DNA of 64,000 nucleotides from Bacillus sp. UNC41MFS5 (GTDB taxonomy: Bacteria; Bacillota; Bacilli; Bacillales_B; DSM-18226). A program made the translations under genes and the position numbers. Location: positions 100,273-164,272 of the forward strand of contig NZ_JMLP01000017.1 of the NCBI RefSeq assembly GCF_000686805.1, read 5' to 3'. Positions 17,436 through 26,194 of this stretch are shown here, piece by piece. Every line of letters starts with the position of its first letter. The stretch's first letter is position 1. The notes under the pieces were generated by a model. The model had not been told where the DNA came from, ran no database searches, and saw nothing but the letters and a program-made list of their open reading frames with translations.

Positions 17436-18380
17436 ATGGTTTTCAAACGTAAAAAAATTGCCGTGATTGGTGCAGGATTTACTGGTGCAACAGCGGCGCT
17501 GATGATTGCGCAAAAAGAATTAGGAGATGTCATTCTGGTTGATATCCCGTCTCAAAATGATCCGACCAAAGGGAAGGCACTGGATATGTTAGAAGCAAGC
17601 CCTGTCCAAGGCTTTAATGCAAATATAGCGGGTACCTCAGATTATGCGGATATAGAGGATGCCGATTTGGTGTTAATCACTGCAGGGCTGCCGCGGAAAC
17701 CAGGGATGAGCCGGGATGATTTGGTTTCTACTAATTCAAAAATTATCGAGCAAGTCTCGGAAAATATTAAAAAATATGCGCCGAATAGCTATATTATCGT
17801 TTTAAGTAATCCTGTTGATGCGATGACCTATGTTTGCTATAAAACAACAGGGTTTCCTAAAAATAGAGTTATCGGTCAATCCGGTGTCTTAGATACAGCG
17901 CGTTTCAACACTTTTGTTGCACAGGAATTGAATGTGTCAGTGGAGGATATTTCAGGTTTTGTCCTTGGCGGGCATGGTGATGATATGGTCCCATTGGTTC
18001 GATTCTCTTATGCCGGCGGAATCCCGCTTGATAAAATTCTCCCGCCTCACCGAATTGAAGCGATTGTGGAAAGAACACGTAAAGGCGGCGGCGAGATTGT
18101 CAGTTTGCTAGGTCAAGGCAGTGCCTACTACGCACCGGCAGCATCAATGGTCCAAATGGCTGAAGCCATATTAAAGGACAAAAAACGAATCTTGCCATGT
18201 ATTGCCTATTTGGAAGGGGAATATGGCTATCAGGATTTATATCTAGGGGTTCCAACGATCCTTGGCGGCGATGGGATTGAAACGGTCATTGAAATTGCGT
18301 TAACCCCTGAAGAAAAAAAAGCCCTTGATCGATCAGCACAATCTGTCCGGAAGGTTATGTCGATTTTGAAGACACAATAA
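17436..18380 (+). CDS. Malate dehydrogenase-like protein inside the eut operon
   Basis: 314 aa NAD-dependent dehydrogenase of the lactate/malate family. It has GAGFTGA (12-18), Asp in ILVDIP for NAD preference, substrate loop [13 protein letters not shown] with the two arginines expected in malate rather than lactate dehydrogenases, and catalytic His in [13 protein letters not shown] precedes ATG 17436. It sits between shell genes and the permease with short gaps, so it is likely co-transcribed with eut. A role in NADH reoxidation is possible, but no encapsulation peptide is evident. Confidence 0.88.
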   Translation: MVFKRKKIAVIGAGFTGATAALMIAQKELGDVILVDIPSQNDPTKGKALDMLEASPVQGFNANIAGTSDYADIEDADLVLITAGLPRKPGMSRDDLVSTNSKIIEQVSENIKKYAPNSYIIVLSNPVDAMTYVCYKTTGFPKNRVIGQSGVLDTARFNTFVAQELNVSVEDISGFVLGGHGDDMVPLVRFSYAGGIPLDKILPPHRIEAIVERTRKGGGEIVSLLGQGSAYYAPAASMVQMAEAILKDKKRILPCIAYLEGEYGYQDLYLGVPTILGGDGIETVIEIALTPEEKKALDRSAQSVRKVMSILKTQ

Positions 18381-18518
18381 TATTTGGATAATATATCCTG
18401 TGAATCCTTCTACAATTCTATATTAAACTAGTAACACCTAGTTTTGGAAATAGTCATTTATGGGATATGGTTTTACTTTTATATTTCCAGGAGATTTACT
18501 TTGAAAGGGGAAGGGTTT

Positions 18519-19922
18519 ATGGAGCAGGGAAACAACCATTTACAAAAAGCGCTTAAACCAATTCATCTCTGGGGTATTGCTGTAGGGATGGTCATATCCG
18601 GCCAATATTTTGGCTGGAACTATGGTTTTGAATCAGGAGGCACCATTGGCCTCGGAATTGCCGCACTGATTATTATTGTCTTTTATACTACCTTTATTTT
18701 TAGTTATTCAGAGCTTTCAACTTCCATCCCTCATGCCGGCGGACCGTCTGCCTATGCCCGAAAGGCACTGGGACCGTTTATGGGCTTTATAACCGGTTTA
18801 GCCTGTTTACTAGAATTCGTATTTGCCCCTCCAGCGATTGCGGTTTCTGTTGGAGCGTATATCAATTTCTTAATCCCAAGTATTAATGCCGTTTATGCAA
18901 CGGTCGGCATGTTTATTTTATTTATTTTGGTCAACCTCATCGGCGTAAAAGGTGCCGCTATTATTGAGTTAGTGGCAACGGTATTGGCACTGATCGGTCT
19001 CTCGATTTATTATGTGGCCGGTTTACCTCATGTTCAATCATCCAATATATTTAATGATATGGCTTTTAGTCATGGCTGGTCCGGTGTTTTGGCAGCGATT
19101 CCATTTGCCATTTGGTTCTTCCTTGCAATTGAGGGGGGAGCGATGGCAGCAGAAGAGGTGCGTGACCCGAAGAAGGATATTCCAAAAGGCTTTATTTCCG
19201 GTATTTTAACGCTTGGTGTGGCAACGATTTTAACCTTAGTCGTAACGGCAGGACTTGGCGGCGGTTCCGGTAAACCGGCGGATTATCCACTTCCACAAGC
19301 ATTGGAAAGTATTTATGGAGAAGACAGCTTTATTCCAAAATCAGTTGCCATTATCGGTTTATTTGGTTTAATTGCCAGCTTGCACGGTATTATTATTGGT
19401 TATTCCCGTCAAACGTTTGCCCTGGCTCGTGCAGGATACCTGCCTAAGTTTTTGTCTAATCTTTCGAAACGAGGGGTGCCGCATTGGGGCTTGATTGTTC
19501 CTGGAGCGATTGGAGTGATCGCAGCAGGCTCAGCAAACTTTGCAAATGCGTTGATTATCCTATCCGTTTTTGGTGCGATTACGATGTACTGCTTAAGTAT
19601 GGTTTCGTTGTTTGTGCTGCGGAAAAAGGAGCCGAATTTGGAAAGACCATTTAAGGTGAGCTATCCTTTGGTACCGGCGATTGCATTAATTTTGGGTGTT
19701 TTCTCTTTCTTCTGCGTGGTAAAATACAGCGTGTTAACGACAACTCTTCCATTGTTTGGAGTGGAGCTGCCTTTGGCGGGTGTGATTCTGACGATTTTTG
19801 GTGTGGCGATTGTCTACTATTTCTTAGTAGGATCCAAGAAACTTCGGCCAATTTCGGAGGAGTTTGTTTCAATTGAGGATGTGACTTCTGGAGAAACAGG
19901 GACAGATGAGAAAATAGGATAA
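18519..19922 (+). CDS. eat: Ethanolamine permease (APC family)
   Basis: About 467 aa amino-acid/polyamine/organocation transporter with 12 predicted membrane segments. GQYFGWNYGFESGGTIG near the first helix and AIEGGAMAAEEVRDPKKDIP in the middle are typical of the ethanolamine permease (Eat) group. ATG 18519 is chosen over an upstream in-frame ATG because AAAGGGGAAG lies just before it. It takes the place of EutH, which is absent. A terminator follows at once, so this closes the locus. Confidence 0.9.
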   Translation: MEQGNNHLQKALKPIHLWGIAVGMVISGQYFGWNYGFESGGTIGLGIAALIIIVFYTTFIFSYSELSTSIPHAGGPSAYARKALGPFMGFITGLACLLEFVFAPPAIAVSVGAYINFLIPSINAVYATVGMFILFILVNLIGVKGAAIIELVATVLALIGLSIYYVAGLPHVQSSNIFNDMAFSHGWSGVLAAIPFAIWFFLAIEGGAMAAEEVRDPKKDIPKGFISGILTLGVATILTLVVTAGLGGGSGKPADYPLPQALESIYGEDSFIPKSVAIIGLFGLIASLHGIIIGYSRQTFALARAGYLPKFLSNLSKRGVPHWGLIVPGAIGVIAAGSANFANALIILSVFGAITMYCLSMVSLFVLRKKEPNLERPFKVSYPLVPAIALILGVFSFFCVVKYSVLTTTLPLFGVELPLAGVILTIFGVAIVYYFLVGSKKLRPISEEFVSIEDVTSGETGTDEKIG

Positions 19923-19937
19923 CGTTCAATAGAAAAA

Positions 19938-19967
19938 GATGTTCCATTGGGGTGGGGCATCTTTTTT
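19938..19967 (+). terminator. Terminator of the eut locus
   Basis: GATGTTCC (19938-19945) pairs with GGGGCATC (19954-19961) including two G-U pairs, followed by six T's. Confidence 0.8.
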
Positions 19968-20326
19968 GTATTTGTTGAAATGATTGGATACAGGCCTTAG
20001 CCTATTTAAGGTAGGTTCCTACGTATACGGGAAAGGGAAGGAAGCTATTTTGATCAACTTAAAAGGGAAGCATTTATTGAACTATCGGTGCAGGTTAATT
20101 AAAGAAATAATTTGTTTTTGCAGGGTGAATTTTTACATTATTTTAGATAAATAAGAAGTTACTATTAAAAATGAATCTAAAAACAATAGCTAATAATATT
20201 GCACTAAAGGACTTTAACTTATTGATAAATTATTTAATATTCAAAACTAAAGAAAAATTACTAGAGTAGAATAGCAGAAATGAACTGAACGAAATTTTGT
20301 AAAGGTGTGGATATACTTACTAAAAA
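19968..20326. other. Gene-free stretch
   Basis: About 360 bases of AT-rich sequence with no open frame, RNA or repeat that I can support. It separates the eut locus from the convergent peptidase gene. Confidence 0.5.
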
Positions 20327-20352
20327 AAATCCCTTTTTGGATAAAGGGATTT
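20327..20352 (-). terminator. Terminator, minus strand
   Basis: AAATCCCTTT and AAAGGGATTT form a perfect 10-bp stem around a 6-base loop. On the minus strand it is followed by a run of T's, so it probably ends transcription of the NlpC/P60 gene, whose stop is 114 bases away. Confidence 0.65.
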
Positions 20353-20465
20353 AAGAATAGTCCAAAGAGTGATATTGATGTTCCATTCAATAACTAGTAT
20401 CGGGTTAAGGTACATCTACTAGTGTAAAATCAAATATAAAGATAACTTGCAAGGCGGACTGGTAT

Positions 20466-21422
20466 TTATTTGCTTAGCAAATTTTGAACATATCTCCTTG
20501 CACCCCAATATTCATTCAGATAGGTTCCTCTTATTTCTTCCTCGGTTATTGATAAGCCAGTGTGTGGTGAATGAATCATTATTAATTCTCCTGTTTCATC
20601 TTTAGTCCCTGAATAGATCCCTACATGATGAATTTTTCCTTGCCCATTATCTGTTGCAAAAAACAGGAGATCTCCAGGAAGGAGCTCCTCTTTAGATATA
20701 GGAATTCCTTCTTGGGCTTGTTCATTAGAATCACGTGGAATAGAAATACCAACCGATTGATAGACACGCAGGGTAAATCCTGAACAATCAAATCCATAGG
20801 AAGATGTACCCGCCCACAAATATTTTAAACCAATAAATTTCCTTGCTTCTGCTACAATTAGGGTTCCTGAATAGGTGAGTTCTGTTATCTTTATGGACTC
20901 CAATCGTGATAGATAACCTATGGACCCATTGGGAAGACGTACTTCAAAAGCTTCTGTCGTCTCCGAAAGGATTGGCAATGACACCTGGTAACTTAGCTCT
21001 CGATTCTGCTGGGTATTGGTAAGAGAACTATCACTATATAGGATTGCTTTTGGATTCATAATCACTGCCTGAGTATTATAAGTTTGATCATTCAAATACG
21101 TAGAGTTGATTGTAACCTGGCTCGCCAAAACCCAGCCTGGGTATCCATAGCTATTCAAATACGTACACTGTGATACAGCAGCAACAAATAACCAGTCGCC
21201 TTTCTGATTTAATATAGCTACCCGCTCCCCATAAAGAGCCATGGTATTGGCTCTGCCTACTAACCAGTACCGTTGATTATCACTCAATTGAGCAGACCAC
21301 ATAGCGGGATCATTCGCTGCAGCTATACTAAAATTTTTTTGCTGCGCCCCTGTCTTTTCCCATAAAATTGATAATGGAACATTAATTGCCCCATATCGTG
21401 GTGTAGCTGCGGAATTAATCAC
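20466..21422 (-). CDS. NlpC/P60 peptidase with SH3-like domains (YkfC-like)
   Basis: 318 aa. About 1-185 form bacterial SH3-like modules, and the C-terminal 120 residues are an NlpC/P60 cysteine peptidase: Cys in YGFDCSGFTLRVYQ, His in KIHHVGIYSG and a third polar residue in MIHSPHTG. The layout matches YkfC-type gamma-D-glutamyl dipeptidyl peptidases that process murein peptides. No signal peptide is seen at the start, as in YkfC, which acts on imported peptides. GTG 21422 has GGGGGTG upstream. Confidence 0.85.
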   Translation of the reverse strand: MINSAATPRYGAINVPLSILWEKTGAQQKNFSIAAANDPAMWSAQLSDNQRYWLVGRANTMALYGERVAILNQKGDWLFVAAVSQCTYLNSYGYPGWVLASQVTINSTYLNDQTYNTQAVIMNPKAILYSDSSLTNTQQNRELSYQVSLPILSETTEAFEVRLPNGSIGYLSRLESIKITELTYSGTLIVAEARKFIGLKYLWAGTSSYGFDCSGFTLRVYQSVGISIPRDSNEQAQEGIPISKEELLPGDLLFFATDNGQGKIHHVGIYSGTKDETGELIMIHSPHTGLSITEEEIRGTYLNEYWGARRYVQNLLSK

Positions 21423-21557
21423 ACAAACACCCCCAAAAATGATTAGATAATTTCTATAATATTTAGAAACAAGGGATATTGCTTGTTTGAATGTCCAAGT
21501 TTGAATTTAGTTAGGTCCTATTTGCTGATAGGAAAAACACGAAAAGGGGGATTGCTA

Positions 21558-21668
21558 ATGGATATTTGCATTTCATGCGGAGAGGAATTATCTGTTATGG
21601 AGAGAAATCGTACTCTATGCTGGGAGTGCAGAGACAAAACAACGGAGGCATATACAGAAACGGAATGA
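21558..21668 (+). CDS. Small zinc-ribbon-like protein
   Basis: 36 aa with two CxxC pairs (ICISCGEE and LCWECRDK), which could bind one metal ion. ATG 21558 follows AAAGGGGG, a strong site. I cannot assign a function. The short length and the divergent neighbour suggest a monocistronic small-protein gene. Confidence 0.6.
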   Translation: MDICISCGEELSVMERNRTLCWECRDKTTEAYTETE

Positions 21669-21805
21669 CATAGTTTGAAGACAACAAAACAGTCGTAGCA
21701 CATAAAAATTATAAGGGTATTTAAATAATTAATGAGGCAAACCTCCGTGGGGGATCACAAACTGGAAAAAACAATCTCTGTTATCTACTGGGCTTGTTGA
21801 AAAAC

Positions 21806-21840
21806 CACAAATAGAATTTTACTAAATTATTCTATTTGTG
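21806..21840. repeat. Perfect inverted repeat
   Basis: CACAAATAGAAT (21806-21817) and ATTCTATTTGTG (21829-21840) pair perfectly over 12 bp with an 11-base loop. No T-tract follows on the plus strand, so it could be a terminator only if poorly efficient. It may be a protein site or the remnant of a small mobile repeat. Confidence 0.5.
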
Positions 21841-21894
21841 TAACTAAACTGTAAACACGCTATTATAAAGTAATCTATACCTCCTAGCACACCA

Positions 21895-21936
21895 AAGCCA
21901 GCTTTCCTTTTATTAAAGGTGCTGGCTTATACTTTT
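21895..21936 (+). terminator. Intrinsic terminator
   Basis: AAGCCAGC (21895-21902) pairs with GCTGGCTT (21921-21928); an inner CCTTT/AAAGG pairing extends the stem. ATACTTTTT follows. Nothing else is evident in 21669-22071. Confidence 0.65.
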
Positions 21937-22071
21937 TCATTGAGAAGGGCGTGGGGAATGTAACTAAAGATGATCTTACAGTCTTCATTATGTATATACA
22001 GATTCTTTTTAGCTTTGAACACTGAAAAAAAGGTTTGCATATGCTGGTAAAAAGGAGATATTGGATAAGTA

Positions 22072-22320
22072 ATGGTTGCTTTAATTCTTTCTGTAATTAT
22101 TGCATTGGTAATTGGTACTGTTGCGGGTAAGTTAGCACCTTTTAAAATGCCAGGAAGCTGGGCAGGAGCTATAGTAGCTGGTTACATTGGGGCTTGGATA
22201 GGTCCACAATTAATTGGGACATGGGGTCCTATGGTAGTGGGCTTTTCGTTAGTTCCTGCTTTGATTGGTGCCATTTTTGTTGTCATTATTACAGGCATCA
22301 TTGCCAAGCTTTTTGATTGA
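22072..22320 (+). CDS. GlsB/YeaQ/YmgE family membrane protein
   Basis: 82 aa with three hydrophobic helices and the glycine-rich pattern of the transglycosylase-associated (Tag)/GlsB family (GTVAGKLA, GAIVAGYIGAWIG, LIGAIFVVIITGIIAK). Members are linked to general stress, but their molecular function is unknown. AAAGGAG lies upstream of ATG 22072. Confidence 0.82.
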   Translation: MVALILSVIIALVIGTVAGKLAPFKMPGSWAGAIVAGYIGAWIGPQLIGTWGPMVVGFSLVPALIGAIFVVIITGIIAKLFD

Positions 22321-22671
22321 ATTTTTGGTAAAAAGAAAGTAGCTTGGAATTGATTGTTATATTACTCAGTGTTGAAACATTGGTGGTAGTTGGTGGCAAG
22401 TTGGGGGTAAAGCCTATCATGCTGCCACTTATCCCCATTGTTCAAATCTCACATAGGGAAAAACCCCATTATAGCAACTATTTTAAACTGTTGTAATCAG
22501 AATTGATGGATCAGCTTGAATGAGATAAGCTCATTTGTTTAATCGGGTGCGAGCTATCCCTGCATGCTTGGTTAATTGTTACAAAGGAATGGGTAGTCGG
22601 TGATCTACCCTTACAGGTTTGTTCTCTTAGTACATTTTTAGCGATGTTAAAGATTTGTTAATTGAAGTGTT
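22321..22671. other. Gene-free stretch
   Basis: About 350 bases with no supported gene. G-rich runs near 22380-22440 (GGTGGTAGTTGGTGGC and GGGGGTAAAG, later TGCCACTTATCCCC) could fold, but I recognise no RNA class. Confidence 0.4.
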
Positions 22672-23142
22672 TCAAAGCATTTTCGCAAGTTGAACCTCAA
22701 GGCGATCCAAATTCTGTTCATTGCCAGGTTCGGCGTAAGTCTTGACGTTGTCGAAAACTCGTGCCGTTTCGAATGCCTGGCGGAAGGTGAGTCTGGTCTT
22801 GCTTTCAATGTCCTCGAATATGGCTGTTATCTGGAATCTGGGACCCGAAACATGCTTTAAGACGATCCGCTCAGGTTTAACGATCTCGACAAAGATTACC
22901 TTATTCGGAAAGTCGGTGCCATCGGGGCCGTGCATAGTGAATTCCCATGTTCCTCCTGGCTGCATGTCAAATTTATGGAAACTATTGGTGAAGCCTTTAG
23001 GCCCCCACCAATTGGCCAAGTAATCTGGATTTATCCACGCTTCAAAAACAAGTTCACGTGGCACTTCAAAGATGCGAGTATGCACCAACTCATACTCGCC
23101 GATTTTTGTTGTACTATTGTTTGTTGAACTGTTTTCAGTCAT
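22672..23142 (-). CDS. AHSA1/SRPBCC family protein
   Basis: About 156 aa START-like fold protein of the Aha1-C (AHSA1) group. The pattern ELVHTRIFEVPRELVFEAWI, then WWGPKGFTN, GGTWEFTMHGPDG and a C-terminal helix is typical. ATG 23142 is preferred to ATG 23148 because GGAGG is 7 bases before it. A truncated MerR-type gene lies just upstream on the same strand; regulators are often paired with this family. The ligand is unknown. Confidence 0.85.
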   Translation of the reverse strand: MTENSSTNNSTTKIGEYELVHTRIFEVPRELVFEAWINPDYLANWWGPKGFTNSFHKFDMQPGGTWEFTMHGPDGTDFPNKVIFVEIVKPERIVLKHVSGPRFQITAIFEDIESKTRLTFRQAFETARVFDNVKTYAEPGNEQNLDRLEVQLAKML

Positions 23143-23180
23143 CCTCATACCTCCAAAATATCGAATGATGTTTTATTGAA

Positions 23181-23408
23181 TCATAGAACAGATTTGACTT
23201 CCTCTAATTTTAATTCTAATTCCTTTAAGGCAGGAATTTGCTGTAATCGTGAAAGATCTGACTCATTATATAGCCTGAATCCTCTTTTTGAATAGTCTGA
23301 TGGATAAAACAAACCAATTTGGTCATAATAACGCAAAGTCCGAATCGATAATCCTGTTAACTTAGCAAGTTCTCCAACTTTCCAGATATGCTTCTTGGAA
23401 ATAATCAA
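23181..23408 (-). pseudogene. MerR-family regulator, truncated
   Basis: The MerR DNA-binding domain is intact: WKVGELAKLTGLSIRTLRYYDQIGL followed by SKRGFRLYNESDLSRLQQI. It stops at EEVKSVL (TGA), before most of the coiled-coil and effector region. No good ATG exists; a TTG at 23408 is the likeliest start. At about 75 aa it is shorter than any working MerR I know, so a broken gene is likely, although a DNA-binding fragment could be made. Confidence 0.65.
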
Positions 23409-23510
23409 CCCCTCATTTCGCGCGCATCGTTTACCGGTACTTCCATAATAAACCATCACCTTACGTTATGGTCAAGCCTAATAATCGTAATTTTTTAATA
23501 TTGTTTCTTT

Positions 23511-23667
23511 TCAAAAGAATGATTGTTCACAATTATCCTCTGACAGCTTTCGATATAATGATGCTCTAGATACATTAGTAATTTCACAAAGTTGATTTAC
23601 AGTCATATTTCCTTCCTTAAATAGCTTTACAGAATAATTCATGCCTGCATGATTATTCTGGTATTTC
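23511..23667 (-). pseudogene. Serine resolvase/invertase C-terminal fragment
   Basis: The reading NNHAGMNYSVKLFKEGNMTV followed by NQLCEITNVSRASLYRKLSE is the helix-turn-helix tail of Tn3-type resolvases. The catalytic domain is missing. It is a remnant of a mobile element on the minus strand. Confidence 0.75.
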
Positions 23668-23821
23668 TTTTATATTGTTAGTCATCTGCCACTTTTTGTT
23701 TAAAAAATTTGTTTTAAAAAAGAATTTTCCTTGTAACTATGAAAATATCAAGTAATCCTCATAAACTGGATGTTTCATGATAGGAAGTATTAGTTAACAA
23801 GCATAAATAGATAAAAGAAGT

Positions 23822-23849
23822 TTGCATTGTCTGCCTTGACTGATATAAT
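23822..23849 (+). promoter_or_regulatory. Promoter of the thiamine transport operon
   Basis: TTGCAT at 23822-23827 and TATAAT at 23844-23849 are 16 bases apart, placing the transcript start just before the TPP riboswitch. Confidence 0.55.
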
Positions 23850-23879
23850 AGTATGATATGAAGTGGAATACGATGTAAT

Positions 23880-23969
23880 GTGGGGGAACCGGTGATGCCG
23901 GTTGAGATTTAGTCCGTGAGACGATGACCCTTGGAACCTGATCTGGTTGATACCGGCGGAGGGAACATA
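23880..23969 (+). ncRNA. TPP riboswitch (THI element)
   Basis: Conserved elements appear in order: GTGGGGGAACCGG, GATGCCGGTTGAGA, then ACCCTTGGAACCTGATCTGG and ATACCGGCGGAGGGAAC. These form the pyrimidine and pyrophosphate sensor arms. An intrinsic terminator lies 30 bases further on, so it acts as a transcriptional OFF switch for the transporter operon that follows. Confidence 0.95.
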
Positions 23970-23998
23970 TTCTTAAACAAGTAATTGTTTGCTGATAT

Positions 23999-24031
23999 GC
24001 ACTCAGGTTTCTTTGCCTGGGTGCTTTATTT
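23999..24031 (+). terminator. Riboswitch-controlled terminator
   Basis: GCACTCAGG (23999-24007) pairs with CCTGGGTGC (24016-24024) with one G-U, then TTTATTTTG. It is expected to form when TPP is bound. Confidence 0.85.
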
Positions 24032-24127
24032 TGTTTAAGCAAGTTTTGGCCTCTAACCAACACTGAGGTTTCAGCCTATTTCATTTGATTCACTTTAAAT
24101 ATTATTTTTACATATGGGGGATTCTAC

Positions 24128-25123
24128 ATGAAGAAATGGCTCGTACTAGTCCTATCAGTCCTTCTAGTGACTGGATGCAGCAGCAAAAAAGAAACAGAAA
24201 ACGCAACAGGAAAAAAACAGCCGCTTAAAAAGGTCTCGATTGTACTGGATTGGACGCCAAATACCAATCATACTGGATTATATGTAGCAAAAGAAAAAGG
24301 ATTCTTTAAAAAAGAAGGCTTGGATGTGGATATTATCATGCCGGGTGAGACCGGTGCTGACCAACTAGTAGCTTCTGGTAAGGCACAGTTTGGTGTTGGC
24401 TACCAAGAAGCGATTACCCAGGCACGTATACAAGGGGTGCCACTCGTATCGATTGCTGCAGTAATTCAGCACAATACATCAGGATTCGCTTCACCAGTTG
24501 GCAAACAGATTCAATCTCCGAAAGATTTTCAAGGAAAAACATACGGTGGATGGGGCTCGCCAGTCGAAAAATCTGTCATCACTTCTCTAATGAAAAAGGA
24601 AAACGCCGATGCTAATAAGGTGAAAATCGTGAATATGGGGGATACGGACTTTTTTACGGCTGTGAAACGAGACATCGATTTCGCTTGGATTTACTATGGG
24701 TGGACTGGTGTAGAAGCAGAGCTTCGTAATGAAAAAATTAATATGGTTTACTTAACAGATTACTCTGACAAACTGGACTACTATACACCTGTTATAGAAA
24801 CAAACGAAAAAATGATTGAAGAGAACCCAGAAACGGTTAAGGCATTCGTAAATGCAGCTGCCAAGGGGTATGAATTTTCCATTAAAAACCCTGACCAAGC
24901 TGCAGATATCCTGATTAAAGCAGCTCCGGATTTAGATCCAAAGTTGGTAAAGAAGAGTCAAGAATGGTTGTCTCCGAAATATCAGGATGATGCAAAAGAA
25001 TGGGGAATTCAAAAGCAAGAGATTTGGGAAAATTATGCCCAATGGATGTATGAGAATAAGCTTCTTGATAAGAAATTAGATGCGAAAAAAGCATTTACAA
25101 ATGAATTTTTACCAAAACAATAG
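24128..25123 (+). CDS. thiY: Thiamine-precursor ABC transporter, substrate-binding lipoprotein (ThiY-like)
   Basis: 331 aa. A lipoprotein signal ends at the lipobox VTGC (Cys17). The mature part is NMT1/THI5-like: VLDWTPNTNHTGLYVAKEKG, a segment that recognises hydroxymethylpyrimidine-type ligands, with GADQLVASGKAQFGVGYQEA following. Binding of N-formyl-4-amino-5-aminomethyl-2-methylpyrimidine or a similar precursor is inferred from the ThiXYZ family and the TPP riboswitch upstream. Confidence 0.9.
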   Translation: MKKWLVLVLSVLLVTGCSSKKETENATGKKQPLKKVSIVLDWTPNTNHTGLYVAKEKGFFKKEGLDVDIIMPGETGADQLVASGKAQFGVGYQEAITQARIQGVPLVSIAAVIQHNTSGFASPVGKQIQSPKDFQGKTYGGWGSPVEKSVITSLMKKENADANKVKIVNMGDTDFFTAVKRDIDFAWIYYGWTGVEAELRNEKINMVYLTDYSDKLDYYTPVIETNEKMIEENPETVKAFVNAAAKGYEFSIKNPDQAADILIKAAPDLDPKLVKKSQEWLSPKYQDDAKEWGIQKQEIWENYAQWMYENKLLDKKLDAKKAFTNEFLPKQ

Positions 25124-25136
25124 GGGGTAGAAAATT

Positions 25137-25427
25137 ATGGCGAATGCATTAATCAGCATTCAAATCATCCCGAAAACAAAGGGTGGAGAAGATGTCATTC
25201 CATACGTTGATGAAGCCATTAAAGTCATTGCTGAATCTGGTGTGAAATATGAGGTACACCCGTTAGAAACAACCATGGAAGGCGAACTCCACGAATTATT
25301 TACGGTGATTTCAAAAATGAATGAACGAATGATTGAAATGGGAAGCAAAAATGTCATTTCTCAAGTGAAAATCCTTTATCAGCCAACAGGCATTGCCATG
25401 GATGACTTAACCGGAAAATATCGATGA
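25137..25427 (+). CDS. Thiamine-binding protein, MTH1187/YkoF-like
   Basis: 96 aa ferredoxin-like protein of the MTH1187 family (formerly DUF77): ISIQIIPKTKGGEDVIPYVD, then YEVHPLETTMEGELHELF and a C-terminal VISQVKILYQ. Related YkoF domains bind thiamine. GGGGG precedes ATG 25137, and its stop overlaps the start of the permease gene by 4 bases, so it belongs to the riboswitch-controlled operon. Confidence 0.85.
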   Translation: MANALISIQIIPKTKGGEDVIPYVDEAIKVIAESGVKYEVHPLETTMEGELHELFTVISKMNERMIEMGSKNVISQVKILYQPTGIAMDDLTGKYR

Positions 25428-26194
25428 TGAGGAAGAATCTTGTAAAAGGGTGGAGACCGATTTTGGTTCTCCTCCTTTTGTTTGTCATTTGGGAGATTGT
25501 CGTTAAAATAGCAGAAGTGCCGGAATGGCTTCTTCCGCCGCCATCAAAGATTTTCACAGAGGCCATTGCCGGTTGGCGTGATTTTTATCCTGATGTGTTT
25601 TCAACGGTTAAAATTTCACTGTTTGGATTTGTAGTTGGAGCATTCATTGGACTGGCAGTCGCCATTTTATTCCATCTGGTACCTGTTTTAAGGGATTCTT
25701 TTTATCCATTGTTGATTTTATCACAAAATGTTCCCATTATCGTTCTGGCTCCACTGTTGGTGATTTGGTTTGGGTTTGGCTTATTGCCTAAAATGATTGT
25801 CATCACCCTTGTTTGTTTCTTTCCCATTACAGTGGCCGCCTTGGATGGATTTAGCCAAACCCCTTCAGAGTTGAAGCATTATATGAGGATGGCAGGTGCA
25901 TCCAAAACACAGCTTTTTTGGAAATTGGAGCTGCCGTCATCAATGCCCTCGATTTTTTCAGGCTTTAAGGTTTCTGCCACGTATAGTGTAATGGGTGCCG
26001 TTATTTCTGAATGGCTTGGTGCTAAGCAGGGGATTGGTGTCTTTATGACATTCGCATCGTCATCTTTTCGAACGGACCGGGTGTTCGTAGCTATTTTTAC
26101 CATCATGTTCTTAAGCCTCTTCTTTTTCTTTTTCATCGTTTTTATGGAACGAAGAGTGGTTCGCTGGCAGCCGAAAGGGGATGAGAAAAAATGA
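25424..26194 (+). CDS. thiX: ABC transporter permease (ThiX-like)
   Basis: 256 aa inner-membrane subunit with six hydrophobic segments and the EAA loop region (ELKHYMRMAGASKTQLFWKLELP). It overlaps the preceding gene (ATGA) and the following ATPase by 4 bases, showing tight translational coupling. It forms the pore for pyrimidine precursor uptake. Confidence 0.88.
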   Translation: MMRKNLVKGWRPILVLLLLFVIWEIVVKIAEVPEWLLPPPSKIFTEAIAGWRDFYPDVFSTVKISLFGFVVGAFIGLAVAILFHLVPVLRDSFYPLLILSQNVPIIVLAPLLVIWFGFGLLPKMIVITLVCFFPITVAALDGFSQTPSELKHYMRMAGASKTQLFWKLELPSSMPSIFSGFKVSATYSVMGAVISEWLGAKQGIGVFMTFASSSFRTDRVFVAIFTIMFLSLFFFFFIVFMERRVVRWQPKGDEKK

